Source of the DNA: Archivesica marissinica
Taxonomy: Eukaryota; Mollusca; Bivalvia; Venerida; Vesicomyidae
NCBI GenBank assembly: GCA_014843695.1
Contig: CM026401.1
Coordinates: 53,219,320-53,283,319, forward strand
DNA: 64,000 nt
Reading direction: 5' to 3'
The notes under the pieces were generated by a model. The model was not told the origin of the DNA. It was given only the letters and a program-made list of their open reading frames with translations, and searched no databases. Within the stretch, counting starts at the first letter, position 1, and every line of letters starts with the position of its first letter. The position numbers and the translations under genes were made by a program. Shown piece after piece: positions 21,872 to 34,325 of this stretch.

Positions 21872-24800
21872 CCCAGATGTAGATTCTACAGCACCTACAC
21901 ATGAAAGCATATTGTAGTCCAGCTGTAGCTTCTACATCACCTACACATTAAAGCGTATTGTAGTCCAGCTGTAGCTTCTACAGCACCTACACATTAAAGC
22001 GTATTGTAGCCCAGATGTAGCTTCTGCATCACCTACACATTAAAGCGTATTGTAGCCCAGCTGTAGCTTCAACAACACCTACACATTAAAGCGTAGTGTA
22101 GCCCAGATGTAGCTTCTGCAGCACCTACACATTAAAGCGTATTGTAGCCCAGATGTAGCTTCTGCATCACCTACACATTAAAGCTTATTGTAGCCCAGAT
22201 GTAGCTTCTACAGCACCTACACATTAAAGCTTATTGTAGCCCAGATGTAGCTTCTACAGCACCTACACATTAAAGCGTATTGTAGCCCAGATGTAGCTTC
22301 TACAGCACCTATACATTAAAGCGTATTGTAGCCCAGACGTAGCTTCTACAGCACCTACACATTAAAGCGTATTGTAGCCCAGATGTAGCTTCTACAGCAC
22401 CTACACATTAAAGCGTATTGTAGCCCAGCTGTAGCTTCTACAGCACCTACACATTAAAGCGTATTGTAGCCCAGATGTAGCTTCTACAGCACCTATACAT
22501 TAAAGCGTATTGTAGTCCAGATGTAGCTTCTACACCACCTACACATTAAAGCGTATTGTAGCCCAGATGTAGCTTCTACAGCACCTACACATTAAAGCAT
22601 ATTGTAGCCCAGATGTAGCTTCTACAGCACCTACACATTAAAGCGTATTGTAGCCCAGATGTAGCTTCTACAGCAACTACAAATTAGAGCGTATTGTAGC
22701 CCAGATGTAGCTTCTACAGAACCTACACATTAATACGTATTGTAGCCCAGATGTAGCTTCTGCATCACCTACACATTAAAGCTTATTGTAGCCCAGATGT
22801 AGCTTCTACAGCACCTACACATTAAAGCTTATTGTAGCCCAGATGTAGCTTCTACAGCACCTACACATTAAAGCGTATTGTAGCCCATATGTAGCTTCTA
22901 CAGCACCTATACATTAAAGCGTATTGTAGCCCAGACGTAGCTTCTACAGCACCTACACATTAAAGCGTATTGTAGCCCAGATGTAGCTTCTACAGCACCT
23001 ACACATTAAAGCGTATTGTAGCCCAGCTGTAGCTTCTACAGCACCTACACATTAAAGCGTATTGTAGCCCAGATGTAGCTTCTACAGCACCTATACATTA
23101 AAGCCTATTGTAGCCCAGATGTAGCTTCTACAGCACCTACACATTAAAGCGTATTGTAGCCCAGATGTAGCTTCTATAGCACCTACACATTAAAGCGTAT
23201 TGTTGCCCAGCTGTAGCTTCTACAGCACCTACACATTAAAGCGTATTGTAGCCCAGATGTAGATTCTACAGCACAGACACATTAAATCTTATTGTGGCCC
23301 AGATGAAGCTTCTCCAGCACCTACACATTAAAGCGTATTGTAGCCCAGATGTAGCTTCTACAGCACCTACACATTAAAGCGTATTGTAGCCCAGATGTAG
23401 CTTCTACAGCACCTACACAGTAAAGCGTATTGTAGGCCAGATGTAGCTTCTACAACACCTACTCATTAAATCGTATTGTAGCCCAGCTGTAGCTTCAACA
23501 ACACCTACACATTAAAGCGTAATGTAGCCCAGATGTAGCTTCTGCAGCACCTACACATTAAAGCGTATTGTAGCCCAGATATAGCTTCTGCATCACCTAC
23601 ACATTAAAGCTTATTGTAGCCCAGATGTAGCTTCTACAGCACCTACACATTAAAGCGTATTGTAGCCCAGATGTAGCTTCTACAGCACCTATACATTAAA
23701 GCGTATTGTAGCCCAGATGTAGCTTCTACAGCACCTACTCATTAAAGCGTATTGTAGCCCAGATGTAGCTTCTACAGCACCTACACATTAAAGCGTATTG
23801 TAGCCCAGCTGTAGCTTCTACAGCACCTACACATTAAACCCTATTGTAGCCCAGATGTAGCTTCTACAGCACATACACATTAAAGCGTATTGTAGCCCAG
23901 ATGTAGCTTCTACAGCACCTACACATTAAAGCGTATTGTAGCCCAGATGTAGCTTCTATAGCACCTACACATTAAAGCGTATTGTTGCCCAGCTGTAGCT
24001 TCTACAGCACCTACACATTAAAGCGTATTGTAGACCAGATGTAGCTTCTACAGCACCTACACATTAAAGCGTATTGTAGCCCAGATGTAGCTTCTGCAGC
24101 ACCTACACATTAAAGCGTATTGTAGCCCAGATGTAGCTTCTGCATCACCTACACATTAAAACTTATTGTAGCCCAGATGTAGCTTCTACAGCACCTACAC
24201 ATTAAAGCGTATTGTAGCCCAGATGTAGCTTCTACAGCACCTACACATTAAAGCGTATTGTAGCCCAGATGTAGCTTCTACAGCACCTACACATTAAAGC
24301 GTATTGTAGCCCAGATGTAGCTTCTACAGCACCTACACATTAAAGCGTATTGTAGCCCAGATGTAGCTTCTACAGCACCTACACATTAAAGCGTATTGTA
24401 GCCCAGATGTAGCTTCTACAGCACCTACACATTAAAGCGTATTGTAGCCCATGTAGCTTCTACAACTACCATTAAAGCGTATTGTAGCCCAGATGTAGCT
24501 TCTACAACACCTACACATTAAAGCGTATTGTAGCCCAGATGTAGCTTCTACAGCACCTACACATTAAAGCGTATTGTAGCCCAGATGTAGCTTCTACAGC
24601 ACCTACACATTAAAGCTTATTGTAGCCCAGATGTAGCTTCTACAGCACCTACACATTAAAGCGTATTGTAGCCCAGATGTAGCTTCTACAGCACCTACAC
24701 ATTAAAGCGTATTGTAGCCCAGATGTAGCTTCTACAGCACCTACACATTAAAGCGTATTGTAGCCCAGATGTAGCTTCTACATCACCTACACATTAAAGC

Positions 24801-27193
24801 GTATTGTAGCCCAGCTGTAGCTTCTACAGCACCTACACATTAAAGCGTATTGTAGCCCAGATGTAGCTTCTACAGCACCTACACATTAAAGCGTATTGTA
24901 GCCCAGCTGTAGCTTCTACAACACCTACACATTAAAGCGTATTGTAGCCCAGATGTAGCTTCTGCAGCACCTACACATTAAAGCGTATTGTAGCCCAGAT
25001 GTAGCTTCTGCATCACCTACACATTAAAGCTTATTGTAGCCCAGATGTAGCTTCTACAGCACCTACACATTAAAGCTTATTGTAGCCCAGATGTAGCTTC
25101 TACAGCACCTACACATTAAAGCGTATTGTAGCCCAGATGTAGCTTCTACAGCACCTATACATTAAAGCGTATTGTAGCCCAGACGTAGCTTCTACAGCAC
25201 CTACACATTAAAGCGTATTGTAGCCCAGATGTAGCTTCTACAGCACCTACACATTAAAGCGTATTGTAGCCCAGCTGTAGCTTCTACAGCACCTACATAT
25301 TAAAGCGTATTGTAGCCCAGATGTAGCTTCTACAGCACCTATACATTAAAGCGTATTGTAGTCCAGATGTAGCTTCTACACCACCTACACATTAAAGCGT
25401 ATTGTAGCCCAGATGTAGCTTCTACAGCACCTACACATTAAAGCATATTGTAGCCCAGATGTAGCCTCTACAGCACCTACACATTAAAGCGTATTGTAGC
25501 CCAGATGTAGCTTCTACAGCAACTACAAATTAGAGCGTATTGTAGCCCAGATGTAGCTTCTACAGAACCTACACATTAATACGTATTGTAGCCCAGATGT
25601 AGCTTCTGCATCACCTACACATTAAAGCTTATTGTAGCCCAGATGTAGCTTCTACAGCACCTACACATTAAAGCGTATTGTAGCCCAGATGTAGCTTCTA
25701 CAGCACCTATACATTAAAGCGTATTGTAGCCCAGATGTAGCTTCTACAGCACCTACACATTAAAGCGTATTGTAGCCCAGATGTAGCTTCTACAGCACCT
25801 ACACATTAAAGCGTATTGTAGCCCAGCTGTAGCTTCTACAGCACCTACACATTAAAGCGTATTGTAGCCCAGCTGTAGCTTCTACAGCACCTACACATTA
25901 AAGCGTATTGTAGCCCAGATGTAGCTTCTACAGCACCTATACATTAAAGCGTATTGTAGTCCAGATGTAGCTTCTACACCACCTACACATCAAAGCGTAC
26001 TGTAGCCCAGATGTAGCTTCTACAGCACCTACACATTAAAGCATATTGTAGCCCAGATGTAGCTTCTACAGCACCTACACATTAAAGCGTATTGTAGCCC
26101 AGATGTAGCTTCTACAGCAACTACAAATTAGAGCGTATTGTAGCCCAGATGTAGCTTCTACAGAACCTACACATTAATACGTATTGTAGCCCAGATGTAG
26201 CTTCTACAGCACCTACACATTAAAGCGTATTGTAGTCCAGATGTAGCGTCTACAGCACCTACACATTAAAGCGTAGTGTAGCCTCTACAGCACCTACACA
26301 TTAAAGCTTATTGTAGCCTCTACAGCACCTACACATTAAAGCGTATTGTAGCCCAGCTGTAGCTTCTAAAACACCTACACATTAAAGCGTATTGTAGCCC
26401 AGCTGTAGCTTCTACAGCACCTACTCATTAAAGCGTATTGTAGTCCAGATGTAGCTTCTACAGCACCTACACCATAAAGCGTATTGTAGCCCAGATGTAG
26501 CTTCTGCATCACCTACACCATAAAGCGTATTGTAGCCCAGATGTAGCTTCTACAGCACCTACACCATAAAGCGTATTGTAGCCCAGATGTAGCTTCTACA
26601 GCACCTACACATTAAAGCGTATTGTATCCCAGATGTAGCTTCTACAGCACCTACACAGTAAAGCGTATTGTAGCCCAGCTGTAGCTTCTACAGCATCTAC
26701 ACATTAAAGCGTATTGTAGTTCAGATGTAGCTTCTATAGCACCTACACATTAAAGCGTTTTGTAGCCCATCTGTAGCTTCTATAGTGCATACACAGTAAA
26801 GCGTATTGTAGCCCAGCTGTAGCTTCTATAGCACCTACACATTAAAGCGTTTTGTAGCCCAGCTGTAGCTTCTACAGCACCTACACATTAAAGCTTATTG
26901 TAGCCCAGATGTAGCTTCTACAGCACCTACACATTAAAGCGTATTGTAGTCCAGATGTAGCGTCTACAGCACCTACACATTAAAGCGTATTGTAGCCCAG
27001 CTTTAGCTTCTACAGCACCTACACATTAAAGCGTATTGTAGTCCAGATGTAGCTTCTATAGCACCTACACATTAAAGCGTATTGTAGCCCAGATGTAGCC
27101 TCTATAGCACCTACACATTAAAGCGTTTTGTAGCCCAACTGTAGCTTCTACAGTACATACACAGTAAAGCGTATTGTAGCCCAGCTGTAGCTA
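21872..27193. repeat. 46-bp satellite array, about 115 copies
   Basis: The unit CACCTACACATTAAAGCGTA then TTGTAGCCCAGATGTAGCTT CTACAG is repeated head to tail for 5.3 kb. Divergence increases towards 26200-27190. Recurrent marked variants (for example AACTACAAATTAGAGCG at about 22674, 25520 and 26117) reveal higher-order blocks. The left end is truncated by the gap. Confidence 0.97.
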
Positions 27194-27326
27194 GACATTT
27201 AAGTGTTAGTGTTATTGAAGATGAGTATCATTTTGTTTTAATGTGTTCGTGTTACTCAGATTTGAGGAAAGAACTGCCTCCTTATTTACTGCTACATGAG
27301 ACCAAGCGTGTACAAACGTTGCAGTT

Positions 27327-27764
27327 TAAAGCGACATTACATTGTAAAAAGCAAATAAAATGCATTTTTCACGTATGAATGCGTTTCTACTACAAATTCT
27401 TCCGAATACATTCGAACACTAACATTGAATCAATAAACAGTAGGATTTCATATATCGATCATCCACACTCCTTAATTGCCGTTTGTTTGTCATCGGAGTC
27501 AACACTAAATGCGTGATAATATCGCTTAAAGATAATTTAACTAAGACTAGTCCACACATAAATATGCATAGGCACACATGTGAGATATAACGGTAAATCT
27601 GTAACATAACTCGTGTTATTCAGGATAAACGAGTTGTATTTCGCATGAATGTCGACCCTATTTACATTATTTTGTTATGTCAACAAACCGCGTATACGAC
27701 GTTTGCTAATAGGAAAATACAGTCTGCAGAAATTTGCGTTTTCACTGATGTAGTGTCGCTTTAA
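27327..27764. mobile_element. TTAA-flanked MITE (AGCGACATTACAT family), inverted copy
   Basis: Starts TTTAAAGCGACATTACATTG and ends GATGTAGTGTCGCTTTAA. The interior is the reverse complement of 12165-12675 (for example CATAGGCACACATGTGAGAT). TTAA is present at both ends. Confidence 0.85.
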
Positions 27765-28715
27765 TGAACAGTGATAACAGAAAGGTGTTATTCAGCTTGA
27801 CTCGTTTTCTTAAGAATGCTTTAAATCATAGGAACTCTATCCATACTGAAAGTTGTGTCTTCTTAATTACACAAAAACACCAACTAAATATGCACCCTCT
27901 ATATAGTTCAATAGCGACTGAATTAGAATACAGTAGCAATACAATAGCTTTTTAAATTATTGATCACTTGTTTATTTGTATATAATTGTATGTGTATATT
28001 ATGACTATGTACGTATGTATATGTCATGAATAAACATATGTTCTATAAAATAGTCACTCTATTCTCATGTTTCATCCTGTACAGTTCAATGATCTCGATG
28101 TATAATCGAACTCAAAACTTGCGATCTCCAACTTTACCCTCCTAAGCCAACTACTGCTATTTTTAGAAAATCTGTGTTATATTCATGATTACACTTGTGG
28201 AATTCCCTCCCTTATCACATCAAAACAGCACATTATGTGCCACACTTCAAAGCTTTATATAGCCGGTGGTACAAAGAACAGACCAATAACCTAATCAACT
28301 GATAGTTTACAATTATACATGAATATAAGTATTATTTCTTGTAGCTTATATCTTATTTCCTATGAAAGTTTTACTGGTTACTGTTTACATGTTTCATTAT
28401 GCTATTTTCATGTTTTAGTTTGTTGAGGGCCTCGTGGTAGATTTACTTAATTGTTCAAATGAGTTCTCTCGTTAAATAAAGTCGTTTTTATTATTAGTAG
28501 TATTATTATAATTATAGAATCTAGCCATTGATAGAAACAGGAAATATCGGAAACCTGATACGAATTTATACACGAGTACACACTCATTTACATTTTATAC
28601 TATAGAGCTGAATGGATGGTTACTACCAATTGAATGTAAATCAAATTCAATGCTTCATTTTTGTATGACAAAGATAAATCTCGCTACTTCGGTTGCATCC
28701 GGCGTACGCACAGAC
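27765..28715. other. No gene recognised
   Basis: AT-rich sequence with only short frames. No splice-bounded coding segment and no known domain seen on either strand. Confidence 0.4.
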
Positions 28716-28936
28716 GCTTGGGGCCTGGACAAGTGATTTCGTGTTCAACAAAATTAAATTTGGTTTTAAGATTTTAAAATGTTTAAGAACAATTTGATAA
28801 ACCAGAGGCTTGACATTATACATACAAAGCCAAGCATATAAGCATATTTAAAGTGTCAAGCCAATGGTTTATCAACATGTTTTTAAAGTGTTTTTTTAAT
28901 GGTTTTCAACCCGAAATCACTTGTCCAGACCCATAA
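28716..28936. mobile_element. Inverted-repeat element (GGCCTGGACAAGTGATTTCG)
   Basis: The left end GGGCCTGGACAAGTGATTTC and the right end GAAATCACTTGTCCAGACCC are inverted copies. An internal AAACCAGAGGCTTGACA and TGTCAAGCCAATGGTTT pair makes it largely palindromic. Related ends occur near 47600, 58020 and 58700. Confidence 0.7.
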
Positions 28937-29056
28937 TCCTGACATGTGCCTATATAATTATATTGAACACTAGAGCTATTTACGAATTGAGGCCGTCGAA
29001 GAATGTCCCACAGTTTAATTGTTTAATCATATTTTATTTTGCTCTATGATGACACA

Positions 29057-29582
29057 GAATCTACATACAATATATACAAAGAATCTACATACAATATATG
29101 CAAAGAATCTACATACAATATATACAAAGAATCTACATACAATATATACAAAGAATCTACATACAATATATACAAAGAATCTACATACAATATATGCAAA
29201 GAATCTACATACAATATATACAAAGAATCTACATACAATATATACAAAGAATCTACATACAATATATACAAAGAATCTACATACAATATATACAAAGAAT
29301 CTACATACAATATATACAAAGAATCTACATACAATATATGCAAAGAATCTACATACAATATATACAAAGAATCTACATACAATATATGCAAAGAATCTAC
29401 ATACAATATATACAAAGAATCTACATACAATATATGCAAAGAATCTACATACAATATATGCAAAGAATCTACATACAATATATGCAAAGAATCTACATAC
29501 AATATAAAAGAATCTACATACAATATATGCAAAGAATCTACATACAATATATGCAAAGAATCTACATACAATATATGCAAAG
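29057..29582. repeat. 24-bp minisatellite (AATCTACATACAATATATAC)
   Basis: About 22 units of AATCTACATACAATATATRC plus AAAG. One unit near 29505 is shortened. A multiple-of-3 period with no stops gives open frames in several registers on both strands; none has coding flanks. Confidence 0.95.
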
Positions 29583-29681
29583 AAAGCAAAATTGGGTCGA
29601 GCCACAAGTTCTTACTTCACAAATAATAGTTTCAACACACATAACACCTATAAACAAGTTCATTTGATTTTATAATATTTT

Positions 29682-30300
29682 AGAGTGGTGGAACCTATGC
29701 TCGGCGTAAATCCTACATATCATGGCCTATAAAAAAAGTTAAATACACTTGCCGTATAATATTATATTTTAAGTCGTGAACACATCTTTCAAAAAATTGT
29801 TGTTGAAAATGTTAGTTTCATTACCTGACCATGCGCCTATATACAGCTATCGCAACGGCACCTGTTTCCATGGGGAATTAGATACTTTAGGGCACCTATG
29901 CACGGCGTATATGAATTTTTTTATTTATGCATGGGTAAATGTTGAATATATTATTTTAACTTAATAACATCAATAACTAACAATATTACAACTCGTAAGA
30001 AACTTTTTTCTGGTTATTTGTACATTTTTTCCCCATTTTTATAGCCACCTGAAATGATCGTAAACCGCACATTTCGGTGGAAAAAAAATTCCCAACAAGT
30101 TGTCTATTTATATTCGGCTACTAAACCAGTCAGGTGACAGTTGCATTAGGCTACCGGTACGCACAACGGAATGTTATTGAACCATGCTTCACCTCTGTCA
30201 GCGAAAATAGGTTAAAACTATTTAAATATTTTAAATACAGATGTAAATGGAAAAAATACGTCGAGCATAGGAATACGCCGAGCATAGGTTCCACCACTCT
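29682..30300. mobile_element. ~620-bp TIR element, probable TA target
   Basis: TAGAGTGGTGGAACCTATGC at the left matches, inverted, GCATAGGTTCCACCACTCTA at the right; the inverted repeat extends through CTCGGCGTA to about 28 bp. TA at both outer ends suggests Tc1/mariner-type insertion. No transposase frame is visible. Confidence 0.8.
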
Positions 30301-30500
30301 ATGTAACAATTACAAACAAATTACAAATACATAATTAGCAAATGGGTTGAGCCACAAGTTCTAACAACATCAAAGCAAGTTCATTTATAGAGCACAAATA
30401 ATGGTTAACGTTTTCAGCGCTATATAGTTATGTTGATTTAAAAAGAAAGTGATGTATACTAAATGACATGTGAGAAGGGAGAGAATAATAAGAATAATAA

Positions 30501-31425
30501 CTAGAAGCGATCAGTAGTTTTAATAAAGTTTTGCACTTCCAAGAAAATGAAGTTATTTCCATCTTCTGTGTATCGTTCGCTTCCATTCTGCAATATATCC
30601 GTGTTTAGAGGGTGATGGGTACGAGTCGCATTGAGGAGCTGTATTCGTTGGATGTCATATTTTCTACAGTGAAAGAAGTAGTGCTCAGCATTTTCTATTT
30701 CGGAACCACATTCACATACATAATTTTCTTTCAAATGATTCCTATATAGGTCATCATTCAAATTACTGCAATTGTTACGTAAGCGTGCATGTATTACGGA
30801 GTACTAAAACGTCAGGCGATTTAAAATAGTTAATGTACTTACTTCGAGGTCAAGTGTATTCCACAACGCAGTTGATAAAGGTATGAAAGAACTTGAAAAA
30901 GGTTAAGTACGGCCCAGTATTGTTATATAACCCTCGCCAATTTCGTAACTGATAAGGGTTAGACTCGGCAACTGTTAGTGGGAAATTAGATTCTAGATTA
31001 TTCTGGGTTCCAGTCTGTCGATTTATCACTTTTTAACTTCTGGCCAAATAACATGACCAGAAACACAATACTGCCCAATTAATAGTCTCGGTGTTAAGAT
31101 ATATTTATTTGACTGTCCAGGCAAAATATATCGACTCCTATTCAGGCTAATTCTAGATATGCTTGTAGAGTTCCATGCTTAGTTTTATAGACTGTAATTA
31201 ACATTTGAATTTTTCGACGATCTGCTGTAGAGACACCCAGCCTATTTCCTTAAGGAGGCGAGCAATTGATACAGATCTGGTGAGACCCGTGACCATGCGA
31301 GCTGCTTCATACTGTAACCTTTCCAGCGACTCCTGTTCGTATTCTCTACACTCTGTCCAGACCAGAGAAGCATACTCCAGGATTGGTCCAGGATTGGTCG
31401 CATGTAAGAAATATATTATATTAAT
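30501..31425 (-). mobile_element. Non-LTR retrotransposon ORF2 3' remnant, interrupted
   Basis: On the - strand two conserved pieces of a LINE reverse-transcriptase ORF are readable. From 31420 down to about 31205: LEYASLVWTECREYEQESLE, then EAARMVTGLTR and LKEIGWVSLQQ, the thumb region. From about 30785 to 30501: LRNNCSNLNDDLYRNHLKEN, then CECGSE...HYFFHCRKY, the cysteine/histidine C-terminal motif. Between them an unrelated 150-bp TIR element is inserted (31003-31149) and frames are broken. No RT core or endonuclease is present, so the copy is 5' truncated and dead. Confidence 0.85.
31003..31149. mobile_element. ~150-bp TIR element nested in the LINE
   Basis: TATTCTGGGTTCCAGTCTGT to ATTCAGGCTA, inverted relative to the 11277 copy. 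It is flanked by the 9-bp duplication ATTCTAGAT on both sides, which shows insertion into the older LINE remnant. Confidence 0.85.
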
Positions 31426-31799
31426 TTAGAGTTTTAGTATTTATATGTTCGTGCCATTTTCCGTGTTCACTTAAGGTTACTCCGAGATGTTTATGCTGTT
31501 CAGCGAAGTCTCAGTCTAGTGCTATCAAAGAGTAATACGGGATTTACGTTCTGGTCCTAATGAAAACAACACAACCTCTGTTGTTTTTGTTTTTGTAATT
31601 TTTTATTTATTTTCCCCGTCATAGGTACCAAGGGGGTCGGGGAGCCATCCCCCATTGTACCTTACAATAAAACGCATACCTCTGTTTTAGTAAGGTTGAA
31701 GGTTATAAGCCATTGGTGGGATCATCGTGCTTAGCATGCAATTTTGCTGTCATTAGAATTCTATTATCGATGCAATGCAATCAGTATCACTTTATTGTG

Positions 31800-32215
31800 C
31801 AACCTATATCGGGGGGTACGCGGGGATGCTTGTGTTATAGAAGTCGCGCTATCGGTAAAGTGGTAAATTATGCTATCTTGTGCACTAGAGGTAGCAGCTG
31901 CGCGGTACTGCGGGTTCAAATTCAGGCAGTTGCGGGGTACACTGGGATGCTGTTGTTATGGAAGTCGCGCAATTGGTAAAAGTGGTGAAATATGCTATTT
32001 TGTGCACTAGAGGTCGCAGCGGTGCGGTGGTGCGGGTTAAAATCCAGGCAGTGGCGGGATATGCAACAACGTGGTGTTGCGCGTTCAAATCCAGTCGGGA
32101 TACGCGGGGATGCTGGTGTTATGGAAGCCGCGCTGTTGGTAAAAGTGGTGCAATATGCTATTTTGTGCACTAGAGGTCGCAACGGTGCGGTGGTGCGGGT
32201 TGATTACCTAGATAT
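31800..32215. repeat. Imperfect tandem repeat, ~120-160-bp unit, about 3 copies
   Basis: Each copy holds ACGCGGGGATGCTGGTGTTA, GCTATTTTGTGCACTAGAGG and CGGTGGTGCGGGTTCAAATC. The GGTTCAAATCC segment resembles a tRNA B box, so the unit may derive from a SINE. Local GC content is raised. Confidence 0.75.
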
Positions 32216-32465
32216 AATCAATATAGCAGTCCAAAACGAATAAAATATAAGCTCTAAAATATGTACTATAATTAGTCTTACCAAATGAAAACTGTCCAAA
32301 TATTCCATTTAAATTCCACAGAATGGTGAGAATAACCCGTACATGCTTCATAGTTCTGTACCATATATAGCAATGTAGTTATGATGCATTATGCATAATA
32401 TTGAAATACGAGACTAAGCCCGCCTGCTACACATAATATTGGGTCACTGTGACATGTGGTATCCA

Positions 32466-32690
32466 ATATATACTGACACCATTAAAAATACTGTGCACCT
32501 TTTTATATTGAGCGTTACTTTTTAGGTACAAATTTTAGAATTATGGATTTTACTAGCACGAGTGAAGAAAATAATCCTTCACACATTGCATTACTTTACC
32601 CAATATTTCACATATTTTGATACCAAATTGGCTATATTTTGTTTCTAAAAGGATATAAATTTTACTATTTGGTGTCCGTATATATTCAAA
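32466..32690. mobile_element. TIR element (ATATACTGACACCA / TGGTGTCCGTATAT)
   Basis: The ends are near inverted copies, and the interior (CACTCGTG, CCCAATATTTC, CAAATTGG) reappears in reverse orientation at 49660-49880. Two opposite copies with the same ends support a MITE. Confidence 0.75.
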
Positions 32691-33059
32691 TGTACTGCTG
32701 ACTGAGGAATTATTGTGGCTTGAAACTGGGCTAGTATTAATTTCAAAACTGACACAAAAATATCACATTTGTAAGTGCAGTACGGTTGTGTTTTGTATAG
32801 AATGCGTTCGCTAATTCTTCCCAGTGGTTTAAGGTCGTTTACTTTAAATAACTTGCCACCTTATAGCTGAGGATGTCGAATTCTTTCATGTGAGCTAGCA
32901 GCTGGTTTGCGTAAGATCGGTGGTTCTACCCGGGTGTGTGCCCTTGTCTGCTCGGAGGCCATCCTTCACCAATTGGAGACTATAATTTGATCACTAGGTC
33001 CTTATATTATGCTTCCATCAAAATATACTCCATTCGAACTTAACTAGATGTTTAAACCC

Positions 33060-33233
33060 TTAACCTGCCGAATATATTGGACGGAATGTGCAAATAACAT
33101 AGATCCAGATCAGCCGCGGCGTAACGTCACGTCTGATCAGGATCTATGTTGCCATGTATTTAGCTCCATTATCGTAATAAACAAACAGCATAGAGCGTGA
33201 TCAGACGACTTTAGTCGTGATTGGCAGGTTAAG
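33060..33233. mobile_element. 174-bp TTAA-flanked palindromic element
   Basis: TTAACCTGCC at the left and GGCAGGTTAA at the right are perfect inverted ends with TTAA outermost. An internal ACATAGATCCAGATCAG and CTGATCAGGATCTATGT pair adds a second stem. Confidence 0.75.
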
Positions 33234-33348
33234 ACGTGAAGTGTACACGTCAGGGTTCAGTCTTAGAGAGTGAGGGACCTTGGATCCCAAACTAGCAGTG
33301 GCATCGGGAGGACACACCTATATATACTAGAAGCATACACTTGTTTAG

Positions 33349-33606
33349 GACGAATATGTAGTCCAGTGGGTTACCACGCTGAACTGTTAATACAGGGAAC
33401 GCAGGTTCGATCCCCCGTCTGACCATAATAAAATTAACATTTCTTTCAGATGGGACTTTAAACCGAGGTCTCGTGTCGGTGCTGTACACCGTGCACGTAA
33501 ATGAACCAGATGAGACTCTGGATCCTCCATAACTCTCAAATTACTAATTTCTTCAGGAGGCGTCGCTCATTTAGGCAACCGGTAGCGACGATAAATAAAC
33601 GTAAAA
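33349..33606 (+). mobile_element. tRNA-derived SINE, family 1
   Basis: GTCCAGTGGGTTACCACGCT head, GCAGGTTCGATCCCCCGTCT B box, GTCTCGTGTCGGTGCTGTAC body and the CAACCGGTAGCGACGATAAA tail. Confidence 0.85.
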
Positions 33607-33817
33607 CAAACAATACATTTATTTTATTATTTCCAAATTGAATGAAATATAGAAATTTATCAGTGAAATAAAGGGTTCGGAGTGTCGCATTTTAGGACAA
33701 TGACACAAAACGTATATTTGCTATTTTCCCACCGTCTAGACGCAACAAAGCCGTTGAAACACGAGAAACTTGAACTACCCGTCTCAAGAAACATTGATGT
33801 GTTGCAGCTGCGTGTTT

Positions 33818-34075
33818 ACGTTTATCTACCGTCGCTACAGGGTGCCCATATGAGCGACGCCTCCGGAAGAGATTAATCATTTTATATTTTGGAGGATAAT
33901 GCAATAATACAGAGAGAAACATTCCAGAACATCTTCTGGTTCTGTTAAGTGCAGTCACGAGACCTCGGTTTAAGAGTCATATATGTTAATAGTATTAGGG
34001 TCAGACGGGGGATCGAACCTGGTGTCCCTGGCTTCGCATTCCAAACATGTTGACCACTGGACTACTTGCCCATCA
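33818..34075 (-). mobile_element. tRNA-derived SINE, family 1
   Basis: Inverted copy: the tail (GTTTATCTACCGTCGCTACA, CCCATATGAGCGACGCCTCC) comes first and the head (GGGGGATCGAACCTGG then CCACTGGACTAC) last. Confidence 0.8.
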
Positions 34076-34144
34076 CCATTGTATAGATTCAGAAATAAAT
34101 GGAAACGTTAATAAGAATGATGGTAGATTATAAACATGATTTAC

Positions 34145-34312
34145 AGTCAAACCTATGTTAGTGGTCAGTTTCCAGATTCATAGTATCTTGTTTTATTATA
34201 CAATTGACCTCTATTCAGCAGCCACATGTGCTAAGCAGCCACTTTCTTTGCTTCCTTTGGCTGGCTGCTTACGACAGATTTGACTGTCTATCCAACCGCT
34301 TCAAAGACAGTG
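34145..34312. mobile_element. TIR element (CAGTCAAACCTATGTTAG)
   Basis: Starts ACAGTCAAACCTATGTTAGT and ends GACAGATTTGACTGT. The centre (GCAGCCACATGTGCTAAGCAGCC, GGCTGGCTGC) is shared with the 58132-58557 copy. Confidence 0.75.
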
Positions 34313-34325
34313 TACAGTACATGAT

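Noticed and set aside
21872..27193. CRISPR array
   Set aside because: Units are contiguous 46-bp satellite monomers with no unique spacers, in a eukaryotic genome.
29019..29626. Genes in five overlapping frames
   Set aside because: All are translations of the 24-bp minisatellite.
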